A stretch of 64,000 nucleotides of DNA from Moraxella porci DSM 25326 (GCF_002014855.1 NZ_MUYV01000001.1:1-64000); one strand, 5' to 3'. Shown: positions 43,952-54,093, counted from the first letter of the stretch. Program-made: numbers and translations. Notes: a model not told the origin generated them from the letters alone.

Positions 43952-44923
43952 ATGACTGCCCAAGCTGTCTTATCTGCGTTAAGCTTTGCTTTTGTGATTG
44001 TATTTCCAAACTTGGCTTTGATGGCCTTGGGCTATGTTATGCAGCGACGCCTGATCATTAATGCAGGCTTTATCGAGACGGCGTCGAGCATGGTGTTTAA
44101 TTATTGCTTGCCTTGCCTGCTATTTTTTAGTGTACTAAAAAGCGAGGTGAGCATCTTTGATCAATCTTGGCTGCTGTTGGCGGGATTTATCACCACTTTT
44201 GGGCTGTTCTTTTTGGCAGAGATTTATGCCAAATTTTTTGTCCCAAAGCTTGGCGATAAAGGTGTGTTCGTTCAAGGTGTGTTTCGCTCGAATATGGCGA
44301 TCATCAGTCTGGCCACTGTTGCCAATGCCTACGGTGATGCAGGACTTGGTGTCGGCGCGGTCTATATGGGCATCATCACCATTTTATATAATGTGCTGGC
44401 GGTGATTACCTTGTCACGCACCACCCAAAAAACAGGCAACTGGTTCAATCAAGCGACAGACATTGCCATCAAAATTTTTAAAAATCCTTTAATCATCGCG
44501 CTGTTATTGGCTTTTATTTATAAAGGTCTAAATCTACCTGCATTGCCAGAATTCATCAATACCACAGGTGCGCTGTTGGGTGCGGTGGCGCTGCCTTTGG
44601 CGCTCATTTGCGCTGGGGCGACCTTAGACATTCGTTCGATGATGCAGCCATCTGGGGTGTCCATGCAAGCCAGCATCGGAAGAATCCTTATCGCGCCGTT
44701 GATCGCAGTGATCACGGGTGTGGCGATGGCGCTACCGCCTTTGCAATTTGGGGTATTGTATTTGATGGTCGCAAGCCCAGTTGCAGCGGCAAGCTATGTG
44801 ATGGCCAAAGCCATGGGCGGCAACGATGTGCTTGCGGCGAATATTTTGGGCTTTACCACGGTATTTGGGATGATTGGTATGGCGGTTGGTATGGCGATTT
44901 TAAGGGTTTTGGGTTGGGTGTGA
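43952..44923 (+). CDS. AEC-family (auxin efflux carrier type) transporter
   Basis: This inner-membrane carrier has about ten helices in two five-helix halves, starting 3 bp after the mnmG stop and so probably co-translated. FNYCLPCLLFFSVLKSEV in the first half and LPLALICAGATLDI with PVAAASYVMAKAMGGND in the second are AEC landmarks. Bacterial members export or take up organic acids such as malate or malonate; the substrate here is unknown. Confidence 0.88.
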   Translation: MTAQAVLSALSFAFVIVFPNLALMALGYVMQRRLIINAGFIETASSMVFNYCLPCLLFFSVLKSEVSIFDQSWLLLAGFITTFGLFFLAEIYAKFFVPKLGDKGVFVQGVFRSNMAIISLATVANAYGDAGLGVGAVYMGIITILYNVLAVITLSRTTQKTGNWFNQATDIAIKIFKNPLIIALLLAFIYKGLNLPALPEFINTTGALLGAVALPLALICAGATLDIRSMMQPSGVSMQASIGRILIAPLIAVITGVAMALPPLQFGVLYLMVASPVAAASYVMAKAMGGNDVLAANILGFTTVFGMIGMAVGMAILRVLGWV

Positions 44924-45021
44924 GCGTCTGGCTACAAATTGATAGCACAATCACAACAAAAATATGCACGCCTTTTAGCTCAGGCTGTTATCATAAAACC
45001 AAGACAAGTGGTTGGATTGAT

Positions 45022-45041
45022 GTTGTTTTATCCAAAACAAC
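45022..45041. repeat. Perfect 8-bp hairpin in the AEC-hemerythrin gap
   Basis: GTTGTTTT-ATCC-AAAACAAC. No T-run follows on the plus strand, so termination is uncertain. The gap as a whole (44924-45208) contains no gene I can support. Confidence 0.45.
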
Positions 45042-45079
45042 AGTCGTTTTGTGATCAAATGATTATGAAGATCAGCATT

Positions 45080-45105
45080 TGAACAAAAGATCTGAACAAA
45101 AGATC
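45080..45105. repeat. 13-bp tandem direct repeat
   Basis: TGAACAAAAGATC occurs twice back to back, about 104 bp upstream of the hemerythrin-like gene. It is either a replication-slip duplication or paired regulator sites. Confidence 0.5.
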
Positions 45106-45208
45106 GTTCGCTGTGCTGGCACGATGATTTTTCATCGATGTCTGAATTTATCAGCCCATTTGTCAGTATTAATGTTTTAGTTTATTAATAGAATTTTAAG
45201 GAAAGCAC

Positions 45209-45670
45209 ATGAGCCAGAATCAAGATATTTTTCAAGCACTTATCTCATCACATCAGACACAGCGTGCGCTGTGCGATGATCTAGAATCGCTACTATCAAC
45301 AGACATTAAAGCTGCCAAAAAAGCCTATCCTGAACTTGAAATCGAGCTGCAAGCCCATGCTGCTGCCGAAGAGCGTCACCTGTATGTGCCTGTGATGCAG
45401 TATGATGAGGGTCTGGATTTGTCACGCCATGCCATCGCTGAGCATCACGAAATGGATGAGTTGATGCACACGCTCAATGATGGCCGCATCAGTGATGAGA
45501 CTTGGCAGACTACCTGTCAATCACTGATCGTTGAAGTGCGCCATCATCTCAAAGAAGAAGAGCAAGAATTTTTTAAGGAAGCCAAAAAGATTTTGGATGA
45601 CGAGCAGCAGCAGCGTTTGGGTGCTTTATATGAAGTGGAGCATAGCACCTTTGAGCGTAATAATGGCTAG
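45209..45670 (+). CDS. Hemerythrin HHE cation-binding domain protein
   Basis: This 153-aa four-helix-bundle protein should hold a di-iron centre. Candidate ligands follow the HHE pattern: His15, His50 with Glu54, His57, His74 or His79, and His113 with Glu117. Related bacterial proteins serve in oxygen, nitric oxide or iron-stress responses; the role here is not shown. A strong AAGGAAAG site lies before the ATG. No regulator gene is adjacent. Confidence 0.88.
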   Translation: MSQNQDIFQALISSHQTQRALCDDLESLLSTDIKAAKKAYPELEIELQAHAAAEERHLYVPVMQYDEGLDLSRHAIAEHHEMDELMHTLNDGRISDETWQTTCQSLIVEVRHHLKEEEQEFFKEAKKILDDEQQQRLGALYEVEHSTFERNNG

Positions 45671-45765
45671 CCCATCACCATAACAATGACTGACCCATCA
45701 CCACAAAAACGCAGTTTGTGATGACGAGCATATCAGCCAATACGAGCTTGGATGAGTAACTCAAA

Positions 45766-48700
45766 CTAGCCAAGCTGAGTAACGCCGGCGCCATATAAGA
45801 TACTGTGGCCGCCGGCGTGTTTTTGCACGACGATCTGAGTGTCGATGCGCTCTTTTAGGCTTGCGACATGGCTGATGATGCCGATGCTTTTACCGCTTTG
45901 TTGTAGCTCAAATAAAGTGCTTAGCGCCAAATCCAGTGCCGCTTCATCCAGCGTCCCAAAACCTTCATCCAAAAACAGCGATTCGATCTGCACATTTTGG
46001 CTATTGATTTGTGATAATCCCAAAGCCAATGCCAGCGAGATGATGAAGCTTTCGCCACCAGATAGGTTTTTGCTGCTGCGAATGGCATCGCCTTGATGCA
46101 GATCGGTCACTAAGATCTCAAGCGCTTTGCCATCTTGATCATCGGTGGTCAATAGATAGCGGTCATTCATCTTACTTAAAATCTGATTGGCATGCTGCAA
46201 CACCAGATCGAGTGTCAATCCCTGCACAAAATTGCGATATTTATTTCCATTTTCTGAGCCAATCAGGGCATTGAGCTTTGCCCAGATGGCATTATCTTGT
46301 TGTTGTTTTTCAATGTCGGCCAATAAGGCAGCTTGGCGCTCACGATTTTTTAATTCTTGGGCTTTGATGGCATTCATCTCACCGATCTGCTGATGAATCG
46401 ATGTCCAAGCCTCATGCAACTCAGCTGACTGCGCCTGTAATGCAGACTGATCCAGCAGCGTTATATCTGCATGTCGTGTTATCAGTTCATCTAATTTGGC
46501 TTGGCTGTTTTTGAGTGATATTTGGGTTTGTTTGAGTGCCTCGTGTAGCTGATCGGCAGTATGCTGCAGATTGACGATCTGCTCATCTGGCAGTCTGGAT
46601 GCCAAAAATTCCGCCTCATCTCCAAAGATGGATTCGGCCAAGGCTGCCTGATAGGCGCTTTGATGAGCGGTGAGCTTTTGGGCGATCTCATCGATGATGG
46701 CATCAAGGCTTGTGGCTTTGGCTTTTTGAGATTCAAGCTGTACAAGATCGCTTTGTAATTTTGTGGTGAGCTGATCAAGCTGATTGCGCAGATCGCCAAG
46801 TTTTGTTTGATAAGACTGCTCCAAAGCATCGATGTCAGCATCACCGATGAGCTGCACCTTTTGATCGCGCAAAACTTGCATCTCGGCGGATGTTGACTGT
46901 TGTGCTGTGTACAGATCGTTGATATCAGGCTTTAGTACTTGGATTTTGTGCTGCTCAACATCGATTTTTATCAACAGCTCGGCCAGTTGGGACTGTGCGT
47001 GATTAAGCTTTTGACTGTGTGCTTTGGCGGCATTAATCTGTATTTTTAAGGTGCTGCAGTCATGATCTAAAGCAGCACGCATGTCGGTGATTAGGGCCAG
47101 ATCGGCATCATGCGGTATGATGATGGCATTTGCATCTGGAAAACCTTTAAACGCAGGTTGATTGTGAGGATCAGATTGATATTGAGATTGAGATTGATAT
47201 TGCTCAACGCGCTCAGCGCAAACAGACAGATTCGGTAGGCTGTCACTCAATGTCGCCAAATGCAAGCTAAGTTCACCAAAATTGTCATTGCCTTCTGACT
47301 GTAACAATGCCATCAGTGAGGGTATGAGATGTTGCTGCAAATGACAAGCTGCATCATGCACTGTCAAGATCAGTGCTTGTGCTTCTTGATTGGTTTTGAC
47401 CCCTGCATTCTCGAGTGACTGATTCTCATAATTGAATTTATCTAAATTTTTCTCACTGATCTGAATCTGAGCCATGAGATGATTGGCATCCTCAAAAGTG
47501 CGCGTCTTATGCTCGACATCGGCATGCAACTGATGGCTTAACATATCAATGTCGCTGTGAGAGGGCAAATCATTATGTTCAGAAAAATCCTGTGAAATCT
47601 GCACCCATAGATCGCGCATCCTTTGCTGGATAGTCTTACTGTTTTTGTGCTGAGTGGACAGCTGATACGCGTTATTTTGAAGGTTAATCTGTAGCTGTTG
47701 CAGTGAGTTTTTGTAGTGTTCGAGCTGCAGTCGTTGCTGCTCAAGGCTGCGTTCGATAGACTCAAGCTGCTTTTTTGCCAATGCGACATCATCAGTGTCG
47801 CTGGGGTGATGTGCATGCTTATAAGGATGCTCGGTGCTGCCACACAGTGGGCAAGGATCGCCATCATTTAAGTGATCTAATTGTGCTTTTAGCTGTATCA
47901 GCTGAGTTTGAAGGCTGAAGTTATCGAGCTGCAGGCTATGATTCTTCTGGGTTTGCTCAATTTGACCTTGCAGAGACTGCACGGCATCTTCGATTGAGGA
48001 CTGCTCATCTGACAGCTGAATTTTTTGTTGATTTAATCGCGCGATCTCATTGGATATCGGCAAATAGTGCTGGTAGTGCTGCTGGATTTGCTCGAGGATT
48101 TGTCGTGTCTGGCTGCTGTTTTTGATGGTATTTTGAAGTTCGTTCAGCTGCTGCTGAAGCGAAGCGATGTTGAGATCTTTATGGATGTGATCTAGATTTA
48201 ACAGCTGATAAAATGCTTGTCTCTGTGAGTCCAATTCTTTACTTTTTTCATCTATATTATCTTTGCTTGCGTTGTAATCATTTCGGATATTTTGTAATTC
48301 AATCAGGGTGTGTTTTAGTTTTGCTAAGTCGGTTTGATATAGCTGATATGCACGCATCATCGAATCCGACAGGGCATCAAATTGTGCCAGATTTTGGGAT
48401 TTTTTATGAAATTTTTCTGACAAATGCTCTAGCTGATTGTCATGATAATTGCTGTTTAATTCTGCGATGACTGCTTGGATGCGCTGCCGATCGCTGATAA
48501 GCTGGGCCAGTATCTGCTCACTGTGCTGCAAATCCAGCTGGTTTTTTTCTAGAGCCTTTGTCTGATGGGTCAGGTTTTGTGTCAATGATGAAATCTGCAA
48601 ATCAAGCTTGCGCGCTGCGTGCAAATTGGGCTTGATGGCTTCGTAATCTTGGGTGTGTTTTTGAAGTTTTTCTTGAATATTTGACTGCTGAACACGATGG

Positions 48701-49698
48701 TGATCGACGCTGCCTTGAAGGGCGGTTAGGCTTTCGGTGAGCTTTATTCTGTCTTGTGTTTTGTGATCGTGCTGCTCGGCTGTTTGTGCGACGGCTTGGT
48801 ATAATGGACTGAGCGCTTGGGCGTGCTTGGCTTGATTAAGGCATGCCATTTCATCAGAAAATTCGTTAATATCTAATTGATTTTTAAGGATTTTATTTTG
48901 CCATGTGGTTACTTCATCTGTTAAGGTGGCGTACTGCTCGGCCAGTTTTAGTTGAGCTTGGGTCTGCTCAATTTGACTGTCAATTTGTGATTTTTGTTCG
49001 CTGATGCTGCTGATACGATCAATCAAAGCATCATAATCTTCGGTGCTTAACAGCTGTAATTCTGCCAGTTTTAATTGGCGTTCTTTTAACAAATTATTTT
49101 GTTGTTTGTGCTTTTCATAGGCGGCTTGGCTGATCTGTGCGTAGATCTGAGTACCGGTGATTTGCTCTAGTATCTGTCCGCGTTCGGCAGCATCCGAGCG
49201 CAAAAAAGCAGCAAATTCGCCTTGCACCAGCATTACCGATCGGGTGAACTGCGCCTTATTCATCCCTAAAATTCGCTCAATCTGCTTATTGACCAAACTG
49301 GATTTTTCTTCGATGATCTTGCCATCAGGATCATTGACATGCTTAAGCTCGCTGATCTCGCGACTGACCGCTTGTAATTTGCCATCACTTTTTTGATTGG
49401 CACGGCGCTGCGACCAGCTGGCTTGATACAGCTTGTCATTGGCGCGAAAAATCACCGTGCTGGCTGCAAAAGCGGTACCGATGCTCATCAGCTCATTTTG
49501 ATTGGCAGAGATGTTCAGTCGTGGCGTCTCGCCATATAGCGCCAAGCAGATGGCATCCAATATCGTCGTCTTGCCAGCGCCAGTTGCGCCTGTGATGGTG
49601 AACAGTGCATGATTGTGAAAGGCAGGATCCTCAAAGTCAATCTGCCACTTTCCCTTCAAAGAGTTGATGTTCTCAAAGACCAGTTTTAAAATTTTCAT
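45766..49698 (-). CDS. sbcC: Exonuclease SbcC (Rad50-like ATPase)
   Basis: This is the SMC-like ATPase of the SbcCD nuclease, which cleaves DNA hairpins and protein-blocked ends. Walker A GATGAGKT is at residues 37-44 and the signature ARGGE-like motif is LSGGESFIISLALALGL, followed by Walker B LFLDEGFGTLDE. Between them are two very long Gln/Leu-rich coiled coils around a zinc hook CPLC at residues 616-619. At 1310 aa it is longer than E. coli SbcC (1048), mostly by longer coils. It starts 40 bp after sbcD. Confidence 0.95.
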   Translation of the reverse strand: MKILKLVFENINSLKGKWQIDFEDPAFHNHALFTITGATGAGKTTILDAICLALYGETPRLNISANQNELMSIGTAFAASTVIFRANDKLYQASWSQRRANQKSDGKLQAVSREISELKHVNDPDGKIIEEKSSLVNKQIERILGMNKAQFTRSVMLVQGEFAAFLRSDAAERGQILEQITGTQIYAQISQAAYEKHKQQNNLLKERQLKLAELQLLSTEDYDALIDRISSISEQKSQIDSQIEQTQAQLKLAEQYATLTDEVTTWQNKILKNQLDINEFSDEMACLNQAKHAQALSPLYQAVAQTAEQHDHKTQDRIKLTESLTALQGSVDHHRVQQSNIQEKLQKHTQDYEAIKPNLHAARKLDLQISSLTQNLTHQTKALEKNQLDLQHSEQILAQLISDRQRIQAVIAELNSNYHDNQLEHLSEKFHKKSQNLAQFDALSDSMMRAYQLYQTDLAKLKHTLIELQNIRNDYNASKDNIDEKSKELDSQRQAFYQLLNLDHIHKDLNIASLQQQLNELQNTIKNSSQTRQILEQIQQHYQHYLPISNEIARLNQQKIQLSDEQSSIEDAVQSLQGQIEQTQKNHSLQLDNFSLQTQLIQLKAQLDHLNDGDPCPLCGSTEHPYKHAHHPSDTDDVALAKKQLESIERSLEQQRLQLEHYKNSLQQLQINLQNNAYQLSTQHKNSKTIQQRMRDLWVQISQDFSEHNDLPSHSDIDMLSHQLHADVEHKTRTFEDANHLMAQIQISEKNLDKFNYENQSLENAGVKTNQEAQALILTVHDAACHLQQHLIPSLMALLQSEGNDNFGELSLHLATLSDSLPNLSVCAERVEQYQSQSQYQSDPHNQPAFKGFPDANAIIIPHDADLALITDMRAALDHDCSTLKIQINAAKAHSQKLNHAQSQLAELLIKIDVEQHKIQVLKPDINDLYTAQQSTSAEMQVLRDQKVQLIGDADIDALEQSYQTKLGDLRNQLDQLTTKLQSDLVQLESQKAKATSLDAIIDEIAQKLTAHQSAYQAALAESIFGDEAEFLASRLPDEQIVNLQHTADQLHEALKQTQISLKNSQAKLDELITRHADITLLDQSALQAQSAELHEAWTSIHQQIGEMNAIKAQELKNRERQAALLADIEKQQQDNAIWAKLNALIGSENGNKYRNFVQGLTLDLVLQHANQILSKMNDRYLLTTDDQDGKALEILVTDLHQGDAIRSSKNLSGGESFIISLALALGLSQINSQNVQIESLFLDEGFGTLDEAALDLALSTLFELQQSGKSIGIISHVASLKERIDTQIVVQKHAGGHSILYGAGVTQLG

Positions 49699-49738
49699 CC
49701 ATCATTCCTGAAATCTGCCGCCATGCATGACTTTGGCT

Positions 49739-51121
49739 TTATTGAGCATTATTATCTGTCTCTTGCATCTGTTTCATTAGTGCCTGATACGCTTGGATCA
49801 GCTGCTCTTGTTCATCATCTGGCAGATTTTCTTTGGCCAGCCGCTTTTTAAAAACTTGCATTTCATTTAGCTTATCTAAAGTAATATCCATCGATTTGGC
49901 GCGCAGGCTACCTGAGTGCGTCTGGGTGTTTTTGATGCTCAGCGCCAGTAGTTGACTGTCTTTGGTGAGTGCATTGATCTGCTGCTTTAGGTTCGGCATC
50001 AGACTGTCGCCTGTGTATTCGATCTCAAGCCAAATGGGCTGATCGTGCGCTTTTAGGTCATTAATGGAGGATTCGATGAATGCCATATCGCCACTGATTT
50101 TGGCAAGACTCTGAAAAATCGGTACAGGCAGGCTATGAATGCGTATAGCTGAGCTATCCGCGCCATCAAAAAATTGCATCAGATCTGGCTGATCGATGAA
50201 CTGCTTTGGTGACTTGTCATAAGGCAAATCAACGATCAGCACTTGTTTATGCCGCCCAATCTCCCCAAATCCCATCGCGATCGGTGAGCCACTATAGCGA
50301 ATGCGGGATTGTTTGCCGACGATTTGGGCGGCGTGAATGTGTCCTAAGGCGACATAATCGATGGCCTCATCAAAAACCTCACTGTTGATCTGGCCGAGGG
50401 TGCCGATTTGAATATCACGCATCCCATCATCGGTAGAAGAGACCGCGGCGCCTGCGGCGTACAGGTGACCTGTGGCGATGATTGGGATGGTTTTTTGATG
50501 TGTTTTATAAATGTGATTTTGCTGACTTTTGGCAAGATCTGCTAAACAATGGTAATGATCAAACATACCATCGATCAGTAGCTGATTTTTGTTGTCGATA
50601 CTGGTGGCATCGATGCTGGTACGCACATCTCGATCACGCAGATAGGGAACAGCCATAATGATGGCACAAGGTACGCCTGCATCATCGGTCAGGGTGATCA
50701 ACTCATCATTGATCTGATCACTGATGCTGCCGATGACATGTGTATTAAGCACGCCAAGCACTTCTTTAGTTTTATGTAGGCTGGTGGGTGAATCGTGATT
50801 GCCTGCGACGATGATGATGTGCTTGATGTCGTTTTTAAATGCCGTCGCCAAAAACTGATGATACAGATGCTCGGCGCGGTTGCTTGGCGTCATGGTATCA
50901 AAAATATCGCCAGCAACAATCAGCACATCCACTTGATAAATTTTCAATGAATCTTGTAGCCAATCTAAAAATTTAGCAAATTCATCATAACGCGATTGGT
51001 GATATAGCATCTTGCCCAGATGCCAATCGGAGGTATGTAAAATGCGTAAATGCTCATCAGGCTTGGGCAACTCAGGCGCTGCCAGACTTTGATCGATCAG
51101 ATGGGTTTTTAGTATTGACAT
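49739..51121 (-). CDS. sbcD: Exonuclease subunit SbcD (Mre11-like)
   Basis: This is the manganese-dependent nuclease subunit of SbcCD. The phosphoesterase motifs appear in order: LHTSDWHLGK, VAGDIFDTMTPSN, VAGNHDSP, ATGHLYAAG and ALGHIHAAQ. It has about 24 residues before the first motif. ATG 51121 was chosen over a TTG 12 nt upstream. At 460 aa it is somewhat longer than E. coli SbcD (400). Gene order ybeD-sbcD-sbcC on the minus strand, with a hairpin between ybeD and sbcD. Confidence 0.95.
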   Translation of the reverse strand: MSILKTHLIDQSLAAPELPKPDEHLRILHTSDWHLGKMLYHQSRYDEFAKFLDWLQDSLKIYQVDVLIVAGDIFDTMTPSNRAEHLYHQFLATAFKNDIKHIIIVAGNHDSPTSLHKTKEVLGVLNTHVIGSISDQINDELITLTDDAGVPCAIIMAVPYLRDRDVRTSIDATSIDNKNQLLIDGMFDHYHCLADLAKSQQNHIYKTHQKTIPIIATGHLYAAGAAVSSTDDGMRDIQIGTLGQINSEVFDEAIDYVALGHIHAAQIVGKQSRIRYSGSPIAMGFGEIGRHKQVLIVDLPYDKSPKQFIDQPDLMQFFDGADSSAIRIHSLPVPIFQSLAKISGDMAFIESSINDLKAHDQPIWLEIEYTGDSLMPNLKQQINALTKDSQLLALSIKNTQTHSGSLRAKSMDITLDKLNEMQVFKKRLAKENLPDDEQEQLIQAYQALMKQMQETDNNAQ

Positions 51122-51131
51122 AACAGATACC

Positions 51132-51155
51132 AAAAAGACCGTGCAAGACGGTCTT
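51132..51155 (-). terminator. Terminator between ybeD and sbcD
   Basis: A perfect 8-bp stem AAGACCGT/ACGGTCTT around a 5-nt loop, followed by TTT on the minus strand, 4 bp after the ybeD stop and 14 bp before sbcD. If efficient, it leaves sbcDC needing a promoter inside ybeD; otherwise it attenuates the operon. Confidence 0.65.
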
Positions 51156-51159
51156 CGTG

Positions 51160-51462
51160 TTAGACGACAGTACGGACACTTTCGGCCTTATCTAAGGCGG
51201 TGTACAAGCGATTGACTTGATCGGCGTGCGTCAGGTGTAAATTGACACGCAGCGAATGAAAACGGCCTGTACGCGAAGGACGCACCTGAATCGTGGCATG
51301 ATCAAACTCAGGAAACAGCTCAGCCAAGATCAGCTTAACTTCATTGAGCAGGCTGTCGTGATGACCTTCATGGCCGATGATGCTCATTGGATAATCCATT
51401 GGAAAATGCCACAGATCAGGGTTTTGGATTTCGGTGCGTGCGGGTTTTTGAGATTGGGTCAT
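51160..51462 (-). CDS. ybeD: YbeD-type DUF493 protein (UPF0250)
   Basis: A small (100 aa) ACT-like or ferredoxin-fold protein. WHFPMDYPMSIIGHEG, the RPSRTGRFHSLRVNLHLTHADQVNRLYTAL stretch (its serine and Arg-rich core) and a final VRTVV match the DUF493 family. In E. coli ybeD lies next to lipB, but no lip genes are here and function is unknown. A terminator separates it from sbcD. Confidence 0.88.
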   Translation of the reverse strand: MTQSQKPARTEIQNPDLWHFPMDYPMSIIGHEGHHDSLLNEVKLILAELFPEFDHATIQVRPSRTGRFHSLRVNLHLTHADQVNRLYTALDKAESVRTVV

Positions 51463-51537
51463 AAAAATTTCCTACTAAAAATGTTTGAGTACTTAATGGG
51501 GATGATTTGGCCAATTAAAAGAGCCAAAAACCATCAG

Positions 51538-52332
51538 TCAGCTTAACAAAAACTCCATCACTGCCTTAGATCCCACAAAGCCCACCGCCAACAGTACAAA
51601 GCCATAGATGGCAAAATTCGCCGCACGCTTACCCCGCCAACCATAGCGATAATGACCAGCAATCAGCACGCCATATAATAGCCAGCTTAACACACTAAAC
51701 ACCATCTTATGTGCGATGTGCTGTGTCATGATGTCATAAGTCGCACCAAAGCCTAAGCCCAGCGCGATGCTCAAAATCACAAATCCCATCAAAATCATAT
51801 CAAATAACAAGCTCTCCATGCTCTGTAGCGATGGCAGGCGAGATACCCAAAAGCGATGGATGGTTTTGTGCTTGAGTTCACGGATTTGTAGCCGAAGCAA
51901 TAGCCCTTGTACCGCTGCCATCAGTAGTACGCAATAAGCGGCAAAAGACAGCAGGATATGCACTTGAAGATAAATGCTAAGCTGTTCAATCGGCTCATAA
52001 GTGGCATCACCGATATAGCCCAAGCTCACCCCAATCAACGCACTTGGCACTGCCAAAATCCCAAGGCTCAAAATCGGACGATATAAGCCAAACAGCACAT
52101 AAAATAGCAGGAAAAATAAGCCTGTGAGATTTAGTGTATTAAATAGATTAAAATTTAGCCCATCTGTGGTGATGATTTGTGGATACAATAAACAGCCGTG
52201 TAAAATCAGCCCAATGCCAAGCACGCCCAGTAGCAAACCTTTTGAAATACGACTTTGCTTGACTAAGGCATTTGCCAAATACAGACTGCTTGCTGTATAA
52301 ATCAGCACGACACTCAAAAAAATCAACAGCAC
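51538..52332 (-). CDS. ypjD: CcsA-like cytochrome c assembly-type membrane protein YpjD
   Basis: This inner-membrane protein has eight hydrophobic helices and conserved histidines: His45 region (ILHGCLLYP), LQVHILLSFAAYCVLLMAAVQGL and HIAHKMVFSVLSWLLYGVLIAGHYRYGWRG. These resemble heme-handling CcsA/CcmC proteins. The divergent position next to ffh is a conserved gammaproteobacterial pairing (ypjD/corE-like locus). A cytochrome biogenesis role is inferred from the fold only; the tryptophan-rich WWD motif of true CcsA is not evident. Confidence 0.85.
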   Translation of the reverse strand: MLLIFLSVVLIYTASSLYLANALVKQSRISKGLLLGVLGIGLILHGCLLYPQIITTDGLNFNLFNTLNLTGLFFLLFYVLFGLYRPILSLGILAVPSALIGVSLGYIGDATYEPIEQLSIYLQVHILLSFAAYCVLLMAAVQGLLLRLQIRELKHKTIHRFWVSRLPSLQSMESLLFDMILMGFVILSIALGLGFGATYDIMTQHIAHKMVFSVLSWLLYGVLIAGHYRYGWRGKRAANFAIYGFVLLAVGFVGSKAVMEFLLS

Positions 52333-52548
52333 AAAAACCCCTTTATTCTTATACCATCAACACATCAAGCCTGCTTGTGTTGCGTGATTACACGCGAAAA
52401 TACAGCAAAAATAGTCAATATTGATGGGATTCGTGCAATTAAATTGGAATATTTGCCTAATTTAGCATAAAATAGCAGTTATTTGTAGCAATAGTTTTGG
52501 CAAGTGGCTATCTTGACACGCTTGTCACTTGATAATGACGGATTTGAT

Positions 52549-54093
52549 ATGTTTGATACTTTAACAGAACGACTCTCTGGCAGTTTGCGTAATATCGCAG
52601 GTACTGGTCAGCTCACCGAAGATAACATCAAAGACACGCTGCGTGAAGTGCGTATGGCACTGCTTGAAGCGGATGTGGCATTGCCTGTGGCGCGAGATTT
52701 TGTCGCCAAGGTCAAAGAGCAGGCATTGGGTCAAGATGTCCTAAAAGAGCTAGCACCAGGTCAAGCCTTTGTCAAAATCGTCTATGATGAACTGACCGAA
52801 ATGATGGGGAGTGCAAACCAATCGCTTGAGATGACAGGTAAGCCACCGATGGTCTATTTGCTGGCTGGTTTGCAAGGTGCGGGTAAGACGACCACAGCGG
52901 GTAAATTGGCGAAGTTTTTGCAAGAAAAACAAGGCAAAAAAGTCATGCTGGTGTCAGCGGACGTGTATCGTCCTGCGGCGATTAAGCAGCTTGAGCAGGT
53001 GGCAGGACAAGTCAAAGCAAGCTTTGTACCATCATCGGTGGATGAAAAGCCGATTGATATCGCTCGTCGTGCGATTAATGAAGCCAAGCTACAGTACCAA
53101 GACATCCTAATCATCGACACTGCAGGTCGCTTGCACATCGATGATGAGATGATGGATGAAATCAAAGAGCTGACCGCAGCGGTCAATCCAGTAGAGACGC
53201 TGTTCGTCGTCGATGCGATGACTGGTCAAGACGCTGCCAATACCGCCAAAGCGTTCAATGATGCACTGCCATTGACTGGTGTGATTTTGACCAAGACTGA
53301 TGGCGATGCCCGTGGTGGTGCGGCTCTGTCGGTGCGTGCGATTACTGGTAAGCCGATTAAGTTTTTGGGTCGTGGCGAAAAACTAGAAGCACTTGAGCTA
53401 TTCCACCCTGAGCGTATCGCACAGCGTATTCTTGGCATGGGCGATGTGCTGAGTTTGGTTGAAGAAGTCGAAGCTAAAATCGACCGCGAAAAAGCCGAAC
53501 AAATGGCGAAAAAGATGCAAAAGGGTGGTGAATTTGACCTTGAAGATCTTTTGACCCAGTTCCAACAAATGAAAAATCTAGGCGGCATGGCAGGTTTTCT
53601 GGATAAGATGCCAGGCTTAGGCGGTGCGGATATCCAAAAGGCGATGGCAGAAGCCAAGCCAGAAGAAAAGGTCAAAGAAATGGAAGCGTTGATTCATTCG
53701 ATGACACCATTTGAACGTCAAAATCCAGACAAAATCACCCCAAGCCGTAAGCGTCGTATCGCTGCAGGTTCGGGTAAACAAATCCAAGATGTCAATCGCC
53801 TGCTCAAGCAACACAAGCAAATGGCAAAAATGATGAAAATGATCAGCCGTCCTGATGGTATCGGCAAGATGATGAAAGCGGTGCAGGGCTTGACTCGTGG
53901 TATGTCGGGCGGTGGCCCATTGTTTGGCAATAAAGGCGGTGATGCCAATCAAGCAGCAAATATGGCTGAGATGCAAAAATCGATGCAGGATTTGGGGCTA
54001 AACCCGAACGATTTGCCAAGCATGGAAGAAATGCAGAAAAAAATGCAAGAAATGGGCGGTCAGCTGCCACCACAATTCAAAAAACGCTTCTGA
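52549..54093 (+). CDS. ffh: Signal recognition particle protein Ffh
   Basis: Ffh is the GTPase of SRP that targets membrane proteins co-translationally with 4.5S RNA and FtsY. ATG 52549 starts the canonical MFDTLTERLSGSLRNI helix; the upstream GTG (52504) is rejected. The G1 loop GLQGAGKTTT is at residues 107-116; DTAGRLHID, TKTDGDARGG and the Met-rich M domain with SGKQIQDVNRLLKQ follow. At 514 aa it is about 60 residues longer than E. coli Ffh because of a Gly/Met/Gln-rich C-terminal tail. Confidence 0.96.
   Translation: MFDTLTERLSGSLRNIAGTGQLTEDNIKDTLREVRMALLEADVALPVARDFVAKVKEQALGQDVLKELAPGQAFVKIVYDELTEMMGSANQSLEMTGKPPMVYLLAGLQGAGKTTTAGKLAKFLQEKQGKKVMLVSADVYRPAAIKQLEQVAGQVKASFVPSSVDEKPIDIARRAINEAKLQYQDILIIDTAGRLHIDDEMMDEIKELTAAVNPVETLFVVDAMTGQDAANTAKAFNDALPLTGVILTKTDGDARGGAALSVRAITGKPIKFLGRGEKLEALELFHPERIAQRILGMGDVLSLVEEVEAKIDREKAEQMAKKMQKGGEFDLEDLLTQFQQMKNLGGMAGFLDKMPGLGGADIQKAMAEAKPEEKVKEMEALIHSMTPFERQNPDKITPSRKRRIAAGSGKQIQDVNRLLKQHKQMAKMMKMISRPDGIGKMMKAVQGLTRGMSGGGPLFGNKGGDANQAANMAEMQKSMQDLGLNPNDLPSMEEMQKKMQEMGGQLPPQFKKRF

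Noticed and set aside
45080..45105. CRISPR-like repeat
   Set aside because: Only two adjacent 13-bp copies with no spacers, and no cas genes nearby.
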